This document shows positions 17,303 to 26,012 of a DNA stretch of 35,688 nt, piece after piece. The stretch's first letter is position 1; every line of letters begins with the position of its first letter. The stretch spans positions 1-35,688 of the forward strand of contig NHDG01000103.1 of assembly GCA_002167285.1 (NCBI GenBank), in the 5' to 3' direction. Source of the stretch: Planctomycetia bacterium TMED53. GTDB lineage: Bacteria > Planctomycetota > UBA8108 > UBA1146. A program made the position numbers and the translations under genes. The notes under the pieces are model-generated. The model worked only from the letters and a program-made list of their open reading frames with translations. It did no database searches and was not told where the DNA came from.

Positions 17303-17344
17303 ATTCAGTAACCCTCCAAGTGCCCTCATAGGGGAGTACTGAAT
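17303..17344 (+). promoter_or_regulatory. Inverted repeat covering the next gene's ribosome site and start codon
   Basis: ATTCAGTA (17303-17310) and TACTGAAT (17337-17344) are perfect 8-nt arms; inner CCCT and AGGG segments can extend the pairing. The ribosome site GGGGAG and the first two bases of the ATG at 17343 lie within it. It could limit translation of the membrane protein. There is no T run, so it does not look like an intrinsic terminator for fliA. Confidence 0.45.
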
Positions 17345-19196
17345 GATCGATCCAGAGAATCCGCCAGACGAAGAAACAGAAGAATCTGAAGATGATGAGA
17401 TTCCCGGCATTCGGGGGAAGATCATCTCAGGTTTGGCTTGGATCCTATTTGTTCCAATCTATCTTCTGGTGAACCTTCTGGACAAATTCGGCTTTTATCT
17501 GGCGATTTTTCTGATCGCTCTTTCCTTTGGGCAATACCTTCCCAAAGCCATCGACCTGATCACCTTTCCCCATGAGTTGCGATACGGTGAAGCTGTCGTT
17601 GCTGATCAAGTACGTCGGGTTTCTGAAGAGCCAGGCCTATATCCGCCGATTGGTGCCGAGCCGTGGCTGTTTGACCAATATGCTCCCGGATATCCAGCAC
17701 TCGTGAGTCTATTTCAACCCCTCTTCGATTCTCCATATGAAGGAGGACGTTGGATCTCGCTCATCTTCACCTTGCTAGCGGCCATCTTCCTAGGGCTATG
17801 GGTTAAATCCAGCGGAGAGTCTTTTGGTAAAGTTTTAGATTCAGAAGAACAAAATGATCCCAAACTACTGGCCAGAACAGCCTCCCTGCTCGCCGTAGCA
17901 GGGGTATTTTCGCTCCTAGAGTTTATCCAATTTGGATTTTTGATGCGGATCGATGCGATGGCTCTGGGGCTGACATTGGCAGGGGCGTGGCTGACGCTGG
18001 GGGTATCCCCCCGTTGGAGGTGGTTGGGGGCGCTTTGTTTCTTCTGTGCTGTTTACACACGTCAAACGATGATGGCCATCCTCATTTTGACATATGCAGA
18101 GCTGTATTTGCGCGAAGGGAAAATAGCGACCCGCTGGGGCTTGAGTCTCTTGGCTGCGGGTTTGCTTTTCTTTGTCGGTTTGAATTGGGCTTCAAGCGGT
18201 GGGTTCTACCAACACGCCGTGGCTTCAAATTTGTTTCCGATGAATTGGGAATACGGAGTCAAAAAGTATTTCGGCTCCTTCCCACAGTGGAAAACTCCCG
18301 TGTTCTTGGCACTGTTCATGGCCTTGTTTATGCACTTTTGGAAGGTACCAAGATACCGGGCATTGGCATGGACACTTCTTGGAGCGGTCGCCACTCTCAC
18401 AATCCCCGTTTTTTGGAGTTCTTTAACGAGTGGGAAGATCGATAACAACGATCTTGGATTTATGCTTGGCGCGCACGGTGTGTTGATTTTTACCAGTCTA
18501 GCCTTGGTGATACTACGACCCTCCAGAGAAGGAGCCTTCGACGGTTGGAGATCACTGACGATCCTAGGGTTTACCTTGTTGATTGCCCGAGACGGATCAG
18601 ATTTAAACTACCTCTTTGAGCCTACTTTACTGATGTTATTGATACCGTTGCAAAGCGTCGTGCGTCATGGGGCGAATCATAGCTGGGGTTCCGCAACGAT
18701 CTTGCTCTTCGTTGTTTTACAAATTGTCCTCGGGGTTTATCGAAGTGGGACGATTACCGAGTTTAACCCGGAACGTCTCGAAGAGATGTCGGAGCGAACT
18801 CGAGTCATCAAAAAGCTGGAGTCTTTTGAAGGTCCGATTCTCAGTGAAGAACCTTGGGTGTTAGTGGAGTCGGGGCGTCCTCTGGTAATTGAACCCTACA
18901 CTGCTCGGCAGATGTATGAATCAGATGTCTGGACTGCGAATGATCTGCGCAAGGCTATCGAGGGAGGCAGATATCCCGCAGTGATTCGATCGAAGCAGAG
19001 AGTGTACGCCGGGATCGACCCGAATACGGGCAGGCCCTACTTCGGCCCTTGGACTTTCAATAGTGTGCGCTCATTTCCAAGAAAAATTCAGGACATCCTT
19101 GATCGGCATTACGTTGCCCTTGAGGGATCTGAGTTCATCGAGAAAATCACGGACTACTATTTGGAGGGTCGGCAGATCTGGGTTCCTAGAAAATAG
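17343..19196 (+). CDS. Polytopic membrane protein, probable GT-C type glycosyltransferase
   Basis: The 617-aa protein begins with an acidic cytoplasmic tail (NPPDEETEESEDDE) and has about ten or more membrane helices. The first helices are followed by an extracytoplasmic loop with HELRYGEAVVADQVRRV (~77-94) and PWLFDQYAPGYPALVSLF. This resembles the first loop of ArnT/PMT-like (family 39) GT-C glycosyltransferases, where acidic residues are catalytic. The C-terminal ~150 residues are a soluble domain without a recognised motif (EGPILSEEPWVLVESGRPLV). Such enzymes transfer sugars from polyprenyl-phosphate donors. The gene follows fliA by 63 nt, so a role in modifying a surface or flagellar component is possible but unproven. 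No specific substrate can be assigned. Confidence 0.65.
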   Translation: MIDPENPPDEETEESEDDEIPGIRGKIISGLAWILFVPIYLLVNLLDKFGFYLAIFLIALSFGQYLPKAIDLITFPHELRYGEAVVADQVRRVSEEPGLYPPIGAEPWLFDQYAPGYPALVSLFQPLFDSPYEGGRWISLIFTLLAAIFLGLWVKSSGESFGKVLDSEEQNDPKLLARTASLLAVAGVFSLLEFIQFGFLMRIDAMALGLTLAGAWLTLGVSPRWRWLGALCFFCAVYTRQTMMAILILTYAELYLREGKIATRWGLSLLAAGLLFFVGLNWASSGGFYQHAVASNLFPMNWEYGVKKYFGSFPQWKTPVFLALFMALFMHFWKVPRYRALAWTLLGAVATLTIPVFWSSLTSGKIDNNDLGFMLGAHGVLIFTSLALVILRPSREGAFDGWRSLTILGFTLLIARDGSDLNYLFEPTLLMLLIPLQSVVRHGANHSWGSATILLFVVLQIVLGVYRSGTITEFNPERLEEMSERTRVIKKLESFEGPILSEEPWVLVESGRPLVIEPYTARQMYESDVWTANDLRKAIEGGRYPAVIRSKQRVYAGIDPNTGRPYFGPWTFNSVRSFPRKIQDILDRHYVALEGSEFIEKITDYYLEGRQIWVPRK

Positions 19197-19223
19197 GAAC
19201 GGTAGCTCTTCGATAAAATGAAA

Positions 19224-19321
19224 TGGCGGGGGTGCATCGGAATCGAACCGACCTACGACGTTGTTCGCGCCGCACCATGGATTTGAAGTCCAGGAGGCCC
19301 ACCAGGTGCCCATTCACCCCC
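19224..19321 (-). tRNA. selC: tRNA-Sec(UCA)
   Basis: Minus-strand reading gives a 95-nt body plus an encoded CCA (19224-19226). The anticodon arm TGGA-CTTCAAA-TCCA carries anticodon TCA, which decodes UGA, and is identical in this segment to E. coli selC. Features specific to tRNA-Sec are visible: an 8-nt acceptor strand GGGGGTGA opposite GCACCCCC, a 6-pair D stem with a very short loop (GGGCAC/GGGCCT, one mismatch), and a long variable arm (GCGGCG/CGTCGT). The T loop is TTCGATT. It lies 79 nt downstream of selD on the same strand, next to the genes that charge it. Confidence 0.96.
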
Positions 19322-19360
19322 GTAGTGGATCTAAGAGTGTGGCAATTCCACAGCAAATTG

Positions 19361-19386
19361 GCAAGATCCCCTCTTGTCGATCTTGC
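19361..19386. repeat. Inverted repeat between selD and selC
   Basis: GCAAGATC (19361-19368) and GATCTTGC (19379-19386) are perfect 8-nt arms with a 10-nt loop. On the minus strand the hairpin lies just after the selD stop and before selC. No T run follows, so it may be an RNA processing or stability element between the mRNA and the tRNA rather than a terminator. Confidence 0.4.
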
Positions 19387-19400
19387 TGAAAAGACGCGAC

Positions 19401-20453
19401 TTATCCTTGGATGTGAACTGTGGGGGTCGCAGAGCTGGCTCTGACCTCTCCGATGATGGCATGTTCTGCGACACCCGCAGCCGCCAAATCATTGATCAAG
19501 GCATCGACCCGCTCTTCAGCGACCGCGAGAAGCAATCCGCCAGAGGTTTCCGAATCGAGACATAAGGAAACCAGTGATTCCTCGATCCCATCTTCAACTT
19601 GCAGTTTCTCACCCAGATGTTGACGATTTCGAACTGAGCCGCCGGAGCAGAATCCAGCCTTTGCCAAGTCAGCGACGCCGGGAAGTAGCGGTAAAGCGTT
19701 TGCCAAGATCAACAGATCGACGCCACTTGCCAGAGCCATTTCGGAACCGTGGCCTACGAGACCAAAGCCGGTGACATCGGTCGCGGATTGAACTTGGTGA
19801 TTCAATGCGATGCTTGCACCAGCTGCATTCAGAGTTGCCATCGAATCGGAGGCTGCGGCAACGATCTCCGCATCGACCTCCGACTTATTGAGGGCGGTGC
19901 TCACCGTTCCCGTTCCGAGGGCTTTGGTGAGAAGAAGAACATCTCCTTCTTTAGCGCCACCATTGGTCAGCATGTGATCCGGATTGATGGTGCCAGTGAC
20001 GGCGAGGCCGTACTTGATCTCTGAGTCACGAACACTGTGCCCACCGAGGAGGGCGCATTGAGCCTCCTGCATCTTTTCCGCACCTCCAGCGAGAATCTCA
20101 CCGAGGATTGAAACAGGTAGGTCTTGGGGGAAGCCGACGATGTTGAGCGCGCTGAGAGGAGTTCCACCCATGGCGAAGATATCGGAGAGGCTGTTCGCCG
20201 CTGCGATACGGCCAAACTCCCGAGGGTCATCAACGATCGGTGGAAAGAAATCCACGGTTTGTACGATGGCATGATCGGAGCCTGGGATGCGGATCACTCC
20301 GGCATCATCGAGGGTATCAGGGCCGTGAAGGACCTCATCACGGGTGGGCATCGATAGGTTGGAGAGGACCTCGACCAGGTCCCCGGGTGAGAGCTTGGCA
20401 GCTCAGCCCGCACAGGATGCGTAGTTGGTCAGGCGAATCGGTTCGTCAGACAT
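19401..20453 (-). CDS. selD: Selenide, water dikinase SelD (selenoprotein, Sec17)
   Basis: SelD makes selenophosphate from selenide and ATP, the selenium donor for SelA. The ORF track begins at an internal Met (20351) because an in-frame TGA lies upstream. Reading from the ATG at 20453 (AGAGGAGAG upstream) gives MSDEPIRLTNYASCAG-U-AAKLSPGDL with TGA at 20405-20403. This is exactly the SelD active-site loop, where Cys or Sec is catalytic and the following Lys is essential (G-C/U-xx-K). The full product is 350 aa, matching the family's ~347. Downstream are DFFPPIVDDPREFGRIAAANSLSD, FAMGGTPLSALNIV, SDVTGFGLVGH-like TDVTGFGLVGHGSEM and ETSGGLLLAV. A bSECIS-like hairpin follows the TGA. It sits between selA and selC. 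Confidence 0.96.
20364..20384 (-). promoter_or_regulatory. bSECIS-like hairpin for SelD Sec17
   Basis: On the minus strand, beginning 19 nt after the TGA, GGGGACCT pairs with AGGTCCTC (8 pairs, one G-U) around the 5-nt loop GGTCG. A short stem with G residues in the apical loop, placed within about 15-40 nt of the UGA, is the known bacterial SECIS layout recognised by SelB. It lies in the coding frame, as in other bacterial selenoprotein mRNAs. Confidence 0.8.
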
Positions 20454-20547
20454 GGCGCTCTCCTCTCTGGAACTGGAAAGATCCCCTGCAGTCTCGGTGA
20501 GGTCAAGGGCAAGTGAGCACTGAAGAGCTGGTTGTCGCGTTTTCGCT

Positions 20548-21954
20548 TCAGGAACCGACGATTTCAGCGACTCTGGCGGCGATTTCGGCGATTTCTGTCT
20601 TTTCGATGGTTCGCACATCAAGAATCACCGCATCGTCCTGGACCGTCGGCAAGATGGCGGGTTCTCCAGTACGCAACAGGCGGGCGAGCTCCTGCACAGG
20701 CATTCTTGAGGTTGTGATCTGCACACCTTTGGATGCGATGGGGCGGGCAGGAAGTGATCCGCTGCCGGCGTAGCCATCGTGATCGAGGGGTTGAACGACG
20801 AGATCTGTGAGCGAATCCAACTCTTTCAGCAGCAACTGCTGGCGTTCTGTGAGTACCTCTTCAGATTCGAGGACTCTACGTAAGGAGGGAATCGCCTGAA
20901 TCGATTCCTCTTCTCCCCTGAGGTAAACGCGAAGAGTCTGCTCCAAGGCGATGTAGGTCATCCGACCTGGTCGCATGGCACGGTAAAGAGGATGCTTGCG
21001 GCACTTTTGAACCAACTCAGCGGATCCTGCGATGATCCCCGCTTGAGGACCACCGAGAAGCTTGTCACCACTAAAGCACACGAGTGCGCAGCCACTTTCG
21101 AGACTGTCTCGGACCCACGATTCGCCACGCAGTCCACGGGAAGCCAAATCGACCATGCAACCAGAGCCCATATCGTGAACGACGGGGACCTTGTGTTTCT
21201 TACCGATATCGCACAGTTCGCCTATCTCCGCTTCCTCGGTGAAACCTACGACTCGGTAGTTGGATGTGTGAACCTTCAAAACCATCGCAGAATCGCTAGA
21301 GCACGCTTTGTCGTAGTCGCTGGCACGGGTGCGATTAGTCGTCCCCACAGCTTTCAGGCGAGCTCCTCCCTGCTCCATGATGTCAGGGATTCTGAAGGAA
21401 CCACCGATCTCGACCAGCTCACCGTGGGAAACGAGGACTTCCTTGTCCTCCGCGAGAGCTGAGAGAAGCAACAGCGTTGCTCCGGCGTTGTTATTGACGA
21501 TGGTCGCATCTTCAGCGCCGGTGAGTTCCTTGAGTAACTGGGCGCAGCCTTCATCGCGACTGCCTCGCAATCCTGATTCGAGATCGATCTCGACCCGAAC
21601 CGGATGGCGTAGTTGTTCGACCAGGGCATCCGTGACTTCGTCAGCGAGAGGCGCGCGCCCCAGTCCTGTGTGGAGGACAACACCGGTCGCATTGATGACT
21701 CTCCGGTGATAGGGCATCTGTCGTTGAGATAAGCGTGCTCCAAGCTGGGCAATGATGGAATCTTCGGAGAGCTCATCCGCTGCGATTTCTCCCGCCAAGG
21801 CATTGGCACGGAGGGAGTCGAGAAGAGCTCGACATTCACTTAAAACCAATGATCGTGAATGGGTGTCGATGAGAGTTTCCACAGCAGCGGAATTGACGAG
21901 TCGATCCACTTGGGGAAGTTTTCTCAGCAGGGCACCGATTTCGGTGGGTGTCAT
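20548..21954 (-). CDS. selA: L-seryl-tRNA(Sec) selenium transferase SelA
   Basis: SelA is a PLP enzyme that converts seryl-tRNA(Sec) to selenocysteyl-tRNA(Sec) with selenophosphate. The 468-aa length is normal. The N-terminal domain contains LRKLPQVDRLVNS. The catalytic domain has RRVINATGVVLHTGLGRAPL, NNNAGATLLLLSAL and VHDMGSGCMVDL. The PLP lysine is K298 in CFSGDKLLGGPQAG, near the position known for E. coli (K295). The C terminus includes the family's LPARPIASKGVQI. ATG at 21954 overlaps the stop of the DUF3108 gene by 4 nt, so the two are translationally coupled. selD follows after 94 nt. selB is not in the window. Confidence 0.97.
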   Translation of the reverse strand: MTPTEIGALLRKLPQVDRLVNSAAVETLIDTHSRSLVLSECRALLDSLRANALAGEIAADELSEDSIIAQLGARLSQRQMPYHRRVINATGVVLHTGLGRAPLADEVTDALVEQLRHPVRVEIDLESGLRGSRDEGCAQLLKELTGAEDATIVNNNAGATLLLLSALAEDKEVLVSHGELVEIGGSFRIPDIMEQGGARLKAVGTTNRTRASDYDKACSSDSAMVLKVHTSNYRVVGFTEEAEIGELCDIGKKHKVPVVHDMGSGCMVDLASRGLRGESWVRDSLESGCALVCFSGDKLLGGPQAGIIAGSAELVQKCRKHPLYRAMRPGRMTYIALEQTLRVYLRGEEESIQAIPSLRRVLESEEVLTERQQLLLKELDSLTDLVVQPLDHDGYAGSGSLPARPIASKGVQITTSRMPVQELARLLRTGEPAILPTVQDDAVILDVRTIEKTEIAEIAARVAEIVGS

Positions 21955-23117
21955 CGAGGCCTCTCGGCAGATTTCTCCATCAGGGCCTTTTGGGTAGAGG
22001 CCCGACGCAACTTGATGATTTCGGCATCTCCCGTTGAGATCAACTCGATTCTTGCTTTCAAATCGAGCACCGACACAGGCAGTGTACCCTGAATCAGCAA
22101 TGGTTTGCGAGATTCAGCATCGACCCAAACACGAAGTGAACCGTGGATACCAAAGAGCCCCTTGAATCGTTTCTTTTTGTCGCCATCTGAGGCAACAGGT
22201 GTGAGGCTCAATTCGATGGCGTCGTAAGTTCCTTCAGCAACTTTGAGTTCTTTTCGCTGCAATTTGTGAACTTCCACCATCCACCGGTGGTCGTCATTGA
22301 CAGCAGGGATAATCATCGGCTCCCCCTCGACGGGGAAGGTGGCAGTGCGCGCGACGTAGATCGATGACAGTAAATCTACGTAAGGTTCATCGACTTCATG
22401 AACTTTTTTGGTCATCCAGGATTCGTGGGCAGCGATGCCACAATCACGATTCCCACAATGTTTCGATTTGGTGCCCCAAGGAATTGGGCCCTTCCATTCG
22501 ACCTCGGCAATCTGATGACTTTCATCTTTGCACTCGGGATCGCGACAATGCTCTCGCCGAGTGTAGGTAATCTTGCCGTCCTCGAAGTCGAGCTTTTTGG
22601 TGTGATGCTCACTGCCACGCTGGATGTTGGTGTATTCAGTGGGGTATCCGGTGGATCGATCCAAGTGCGAAGTGATCTGCTGATCGATGGTGTAGCCGAA
22701 TCTTTCTCCCTTGCCACGTGCATGAAGGATGGTGGTCTCTTCATTCTCATGGAATGTCGCCAACTCGAGATGGCCGACCAAAACCTGTGCGCCCTTCCAT
22801 TCAACGGTCGCTCTGAAGACGAGGCGTTCACCGAGGGGAAGGGAGGAAGGCACGATTCCTGCGAGTGATTCGATGGCAATCGCGGGACTTGGGGCAGAAT
22901 CTTCGGGAGAAATTTCACCCCCATCTTGTGATTCGCCGGCGGGGGAGTTGCTGCCGTCATCGAGGGATTTTGGGGGTTTTTCCTTTGTTTCTATCTCGAT
23001 CTCGACAGCACCTACGGAGGAATCATCTCCGGTTGCCTCGACAGGAATCGAGAAGCAAAGAGTCACGATCGCCAGTAGTAGCAAGTCATTCCAAGGAATG
23101 AACCTATGGCTTGACAC
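21951..23117 (-). CDS. Exported DUF3108 domain protein with two CX4C motifs
   Basis: The 388-aa protein has an N-terminal signal-like segment (LLLLAIVTLCFSIPVEATG) followed by an acidic, low-complexity linker to about residue 80. The DUF3108 domain comes next: PLGERLVFRATVEWKGAQV, DLLSSIYVARTATFPVEGEP, then a C-terminal GSLRVWVDAESRKPLLIQG. Inside it is an insertion with two cysteine pairs, CRDPEC (191-196) and CGNRDC (221-226), each near a histidine. DUF3108 proteins are exported and have no established enzyme activity. The start is GTG at 23117 with GGAG six bases upstream. Its stop overlaps the selA ATG (ATGA), so it heads the selenocysteine operon, although a role in selenium metabolism is not implied by family knowledge. 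Confidence 0.8.
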   Translation of the reverse strand: MSSHRFIPWNDLLLLAIVTLCFSIPVEATGDDSSVGAVEIEIETKEKPPKSLDDGSNSPAGESQDGGEISPEDSAPSPAIAIESLAGIVPSSLPLGERLVFRATVEWKGAQVLVGHLELATFHENEETTILHARGKGERFGYTIDQQITSHLDRSTGYPTEYTNIQRGSEHHTKKLDFEDGKITYTRREHCRDPECKDESHQIAEVEWKGPIPWGTKSKHCGNRDCGIAAHESWMTKKVHEVDEPYVDLLSSIYVARTATFPVEGEPMIIPAVNDDHRWMVEVHKLQRKELKVAEGTYDAIELSLTPVASDGDKKKRFKGLFGIHGSLRVWVDAESRKPLLIQGTLPVSVLDLKARIELISTGDAEIIKLRRASTQKALMEKSAERPR

Positions 23118-23446
23118 TCAGATCTCCACATCCAGGAATTAGGGGCATGGAGGTGGATCTCACAGCGATCCATCCCCCCGGATCGGCAACGTTACGATGG
23201 TATACCCCATCCCTCGGACATGCCAACGTAGAAGGGGTGTCTTTTGGTTCCCAGTGGACAAATATGTCGCTGAAAGCCTGATTTTATTGGCAGGATGCTA
23301 TTGCAGGAAACGTTTGCTGGAACATACTAAAGCCGGATCGGGGTCGGCTTTGCCCACGGATGCCCCGTTACTTGCAGGATCGAGCTTCCGCCGCGAAGGC
23401 AGGCGGGACAAGGATTTCGGGACATTCTCGATAGAAGGAGTACTTC
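23118..23446. other. Intergenic region between DUF3108 gene and HU gene
   Basis: This 329-nt divergent region contains no gene I trust; the ORF listed at 23197-23460 has no family features and unusual composition. A possible vegetative promoter for the HU gene is TTGCAG (23301-23306) and CATACT (23323-23328) with 16-nt spacing. GATGG/CCATC around TATACC (near 23195-23210) is a small inverted repeat. Confidence 0.5.
23301..23328 (+). promoter_or_regulatory. Possible sigma-70 type promoter for the HU gene
   Basis: TTGCAG and CATACT are separated by 16 nt, each with about two mismatches to the sigma-70 consensus. They lie about 120 nt upstream of the HU start in a region that should hold its promoter. 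This is a weak match and only a suggestion. Confidence 0.25.
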
Positions 23447-23716
23447 ATGAACAAGGGTGAGTTGATTGCATTCGTACAGAAAGAGTTGGACGAAACCAAA
23501 GCTGGCGCAGAGCGTTGCGTTAACGCGGTTATCGATGGCATCAAAAAAGGTGTCAAGAAGGACAAGAGCGTCCAGGTCGTAGGTTTCGGAACCTTCAGCA
23601 TTCGTAAGCGTGCAGCTCGCACCGGTCGTAACCCTCAGACCGGAGAGACCATCAAGATCAAAGCTTCGAAGAGCGTTGCCTTCAAGCCGTCCAAGACTTT
23701 CAAGGACATGGTCTAA
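23447..23716 (+). CDS. HU-family DNA-binding protein
   Basis: Histone-like HU/IHF family protein that bends and compacts DNA. The 89-aa length is normal. The N-terminal dimerisation helices (MNKGELIAFVQKELDETKAG) are followed by VQVVGFGTFSIRKRAARTGR and NPQTGETIKIKASKSVAFKP, which is the DNA-binding arm with the conserved proline in RNPQTG. A single-gene HU is more likely than IHF here, but the two cannot be fully separated from sequence alone. AAGGAG precedes the ATG. It is a monocistronic unit ending in a strong terminator and convergent with priA. Confidence 0.96.
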   Translation: MNKGELIAFVQKELDETKAGAERCVNAVIDGIKKGVKKDKSVQVVGFGTFSIRKRAARTGRNPQTGETIKIKASKSVAFKPSKTFKDMV

Positions 23717-23743
23717 TCAGATTCCATTAGGAATCTCAGTAAA

Positions 23744-23779
23744 GGGTGGGTGCTCGGATAGAGCACCCACCCTTTTTTT
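23744..23779 (+). terminator. Intrinsic terminator after the HU gene
   Basis: GGGTGGGTGCTC (23744-23755) and GAGCACCCACCC (23761-23772) form a perfect 12-pair stem with loop GGATA, followed by seven T residues. The last T bases overlap the stop codon of the convergent priA gene. Confidence 0.95.
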
Positions 23780-26012
23780 ATAGCAAGTTTTGAGGATCGA
23801 TATCCAGAGTGATACGAGTGGAAGACCAACGCGGTTTTTCCGAGTGAGCCAGTTTTCCCAACTCTCGAAGCGCTTCCCTGGAAGAGCTCTTCAAAAGCAC
23901 ATGTAGACGAAATCGACCGCGTAGCTTTTCAAGGGGAGCGGGAGCGGGTCCAAGAATTTGTACCTGTTGGGTGGCGATCTCTTGAAGACGATTCACCAGT
24001 TGTTCAGCACTCTCTCGATTTCGCTTTTCATCTTCATCTTCAAAGACAATCCGTGCCAAAAAGCCATGGGGTGGGTATCTCAACATCTGACGAACAGAGT
24101 TTTCGTGTTCGAGGAGTTGCTCCAAGTCTTGGTGTACTGCACAGGCGATGGCGTAGTGCTCCGGTTGCCGGGTTTGCAGGGCGACGCGCCCCGGTGAATC
24201 ACCACGGCCTGCACGGCCGGCAACCTGGCACAGCAATTGGGCGGTCTTCTCCGCGGATCTGAAATCGGGGAGTCCCAATGCCACGTCTGCGTCGAGGACT
24301 CCGACCAGGGTGACACCGGGAATGTCATGTCCTTTTGCGACCATTTGGGTGCCAACCAAAATCTGAGTTTCTCCCTCTCGGAAACGTTGAAGAATTTGTT
24401 CCATGCGCCGACCACTCGTCACCGTATCCCGATCGAGTCGATCGACGGTCGTATCGGGAAAGAGGGACAATAGCGTTTCCTCAACCCGTTCTGTTCCGGG
24501 GGATCGTTGGCGTAACCCGGTGAAGTGGCATTGTGGGCAGCGGTCAGGGATCGAGCGCTGTTCGGCACAGTAGTGGCACTGAGCGACATCCCTGTGTTTG
24601 TGATAGGTCATGGGAATGTCGCAACTGCTGCAGCGGAAGCTGTAGCCACATTGACGGCAGTTGACATCTCTGGCAAAGCCACGTCGGTTGAGAAACAGCA
24701 AAACTTGTTCGTTTCGACCGAGAGTTTCTCGAATCAAATCGATCATTCTTCTCGAGAGTAGGCCGGATGAGTCACCGGTTCCCTTTTCTTTTCGGCGGTC
24801 GATGATTTCGATCGTCGCCATGGAGCGATCACTGACCCTCTTAGAAAGAACCAACTTTTCGTAACGGCCCTGACGGGAGTTTTCGAGGGATTCCATCGAT
24901 GGAGTGGCGGATCCGAGCACGCACGGGATTCCCGATTGGTGAGCTCGCATGACAGCCACATCCCTGGCGTGATACCGAGGGTTGTTCTCTTGCTTGTAAG
25001 AACTCTCATGAGATTCGTCGACGATGATCAAGCCCAGGTTTTGGACTGGAGCAAAGACCGCACTGCGTGCTCCCAATGCCAGTTTCACTTCTCCGCTGCG
25101 CAATCGTTCGTGATGCACAGCCCGTTCAGTGTCTGAAAGCATCGAATGCAGAACCGCTACAGGGCCGAGGCGTTCTGTGAAGCGTTCGATCGCTTGGGGA
25201 GTGAGTGCGATCTCCGGGAGTAGGACCAGAACCCCTTTTTCAGCAGCGAGGGCCGCTTGTGCAGTTCGAATGTAGACTTCGGTTTTGCCGCTGCCGGTGA
25301 CTCCGTGAAGAAGAAAGGTGCGGTATTCCTCCAGAAAGATCTGTTCACGGATGCGCTGGATGGCCGCTTGCTGTTCTTCATTGGGATCAAAAGGCGCAGA
25401 TTGATCCCAGGGGCTTTCGGCGCTTAGGGTTTCACCAGGTGTTCCAAACTCGGGTGGAAGACCTTCAAAAATTTCCACACGTCCCTTTTTGTGGAGCGTC
25501 TTCACCGGGCTATCGCTGATGCCACACTCCTCGACAAGTCTGCGCAGTGGAATCGGTTTCGGATGTTCTCGCAGAAATTCGAGGACCCGATTACGAGCAT
25601 CCGCTCCACCGCCTTTTTCATCGGGGGAAGATTCACCTTGGGTACGAACCCAGCGCACCTGGCGCACTTTGCGCTCACGTACCGGCTTGGGCAAAGCGGT
25701 TTCGATGGCTTCACCGATTCCACAAACGTAATAGTCGGCGGTCCAATTGAGGAGAGACAAGAGCTCCTCAGAAAGGGTTGCACCATCCTCGACGACGGAG
25801 TGAATCTTGCGCAGACGGGGGTGTGGGGAACTCTCTGCCAGTTCAGTGACCCAGCCGTAACGGCGTGTGGGCCCGAAGGGCACGAGCACCGGTGTTCCGG
25901 GAGTCACTGAAGAACTCAGCTCTTCCGGGATGAGGTAGTCGAAGGGTTCGTGGACCGGGACAGGGATGGCAACTCTGGCTATCTTTTTCACCCTATCCCC
26001 GTTTCTGGTCAT
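23778..26012 (-). CDS. priA: Primosomal replication restart helicase PriA
   Basis: PriA is the superfamily 2 DNA helicase that recognises stalled forks and reloads the replisome. The 744-aa length is normal. The N-terminal 3'-DNA binding domain reads VAIPVPVHEPFDYLIPEEL. The helicase core has Walker A GVTGSGKT at residues 237-244, DESH at 332-335 and VLGSATPSMESL. The zinc-binding insertion has eight cysteines in pairs from about residue 450 (CRQCGYSFRCSSC, CHYC, CPQC). Motifs V and VI appear as LVGTQMVAKGHDIPGVTLV and QVAGRAGRGDSPG. ATG at 26012 gives a short extra N terminus; GTG/ATG alternatives nearby would shorten it slightly. It is divergent from the methyltransferase gene. Confidence 0.97.
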   Translation of the reverse strand: MTRNGDRVKKIARVAIPVPVHEPFDYLIPEELSSSVTPGTPVLVPFGPTRRYGWVTELAESSPHPRLRKIHSVVEDGATLSEELLSLLNWTADYYVCGIGEAIETALPKPVRERKVRQVRWVRTQGESSPDEKGGGADARNRVLEFLREHPKPIPLRRLVEECGISDSPVKTLHKKGRVEIFEGLPPEFGTPGETLSAESPWDQSAPFDPNEEQQAAIQRIREQIFLEEYRTFLLHGVTGSGKTEVYIRTAQAALAAEKGVLVLLPEIALTPQAIERFTERLGPVAVLHSMLSDTERAVHHERLRSGEVKLALGARSAVFAPVQNLGLIIVDESHESSYKQENNPRYHARDVAVMRAHQSGIPCVLGSATPSMESLENSRQGRYEKLVLSKRVSDRSMATIEIIDRRKEKGTGDSSGLLSRRMIDLIRETLGRNEQVLLFLNRRGFARDVNCRQCGYSFRCSSCDIPMTYHKHRDVAQCHYCAEQRSIPDRCPQCHFTGLRQRSPGTERVEETLLSLFPDTTVDRLDRDTVTSGRRMEQILQRFREGETQILVGTQMVAKGHDIPGVTLVGVLDADVALGLPDFRSAEKTAQLLCQVAGRAGRGDSPGRVALQTRQPEHYAIACAVHQDLEQLLEHENSVRQMLRYPPHGFLARIVFEDEDEKRNRESAEQLVNRLQEIATQQVQILGPAPAPLEKLRGRFRLHVLLKSSSREALRELGKLAHSEKPRWSSTRITLDIDPQNLL

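Noticed and set aside
20403-20405. In-frame TGA near the start of selD as a sign of a pseudogene
   Set aside because: It falls exactly at the SelD catalytic residue, has a bSECIS-like hairpin after it, and the selC and selA genes adjoin. Selenocysteine is the better reading.
23197-23460. 87-aa ORF upstream of the HU gene
   Set aside because: It overlaps the HU ribosome site and start, has no recognisable motif, and its composition does not resemble neighbouring proteins.
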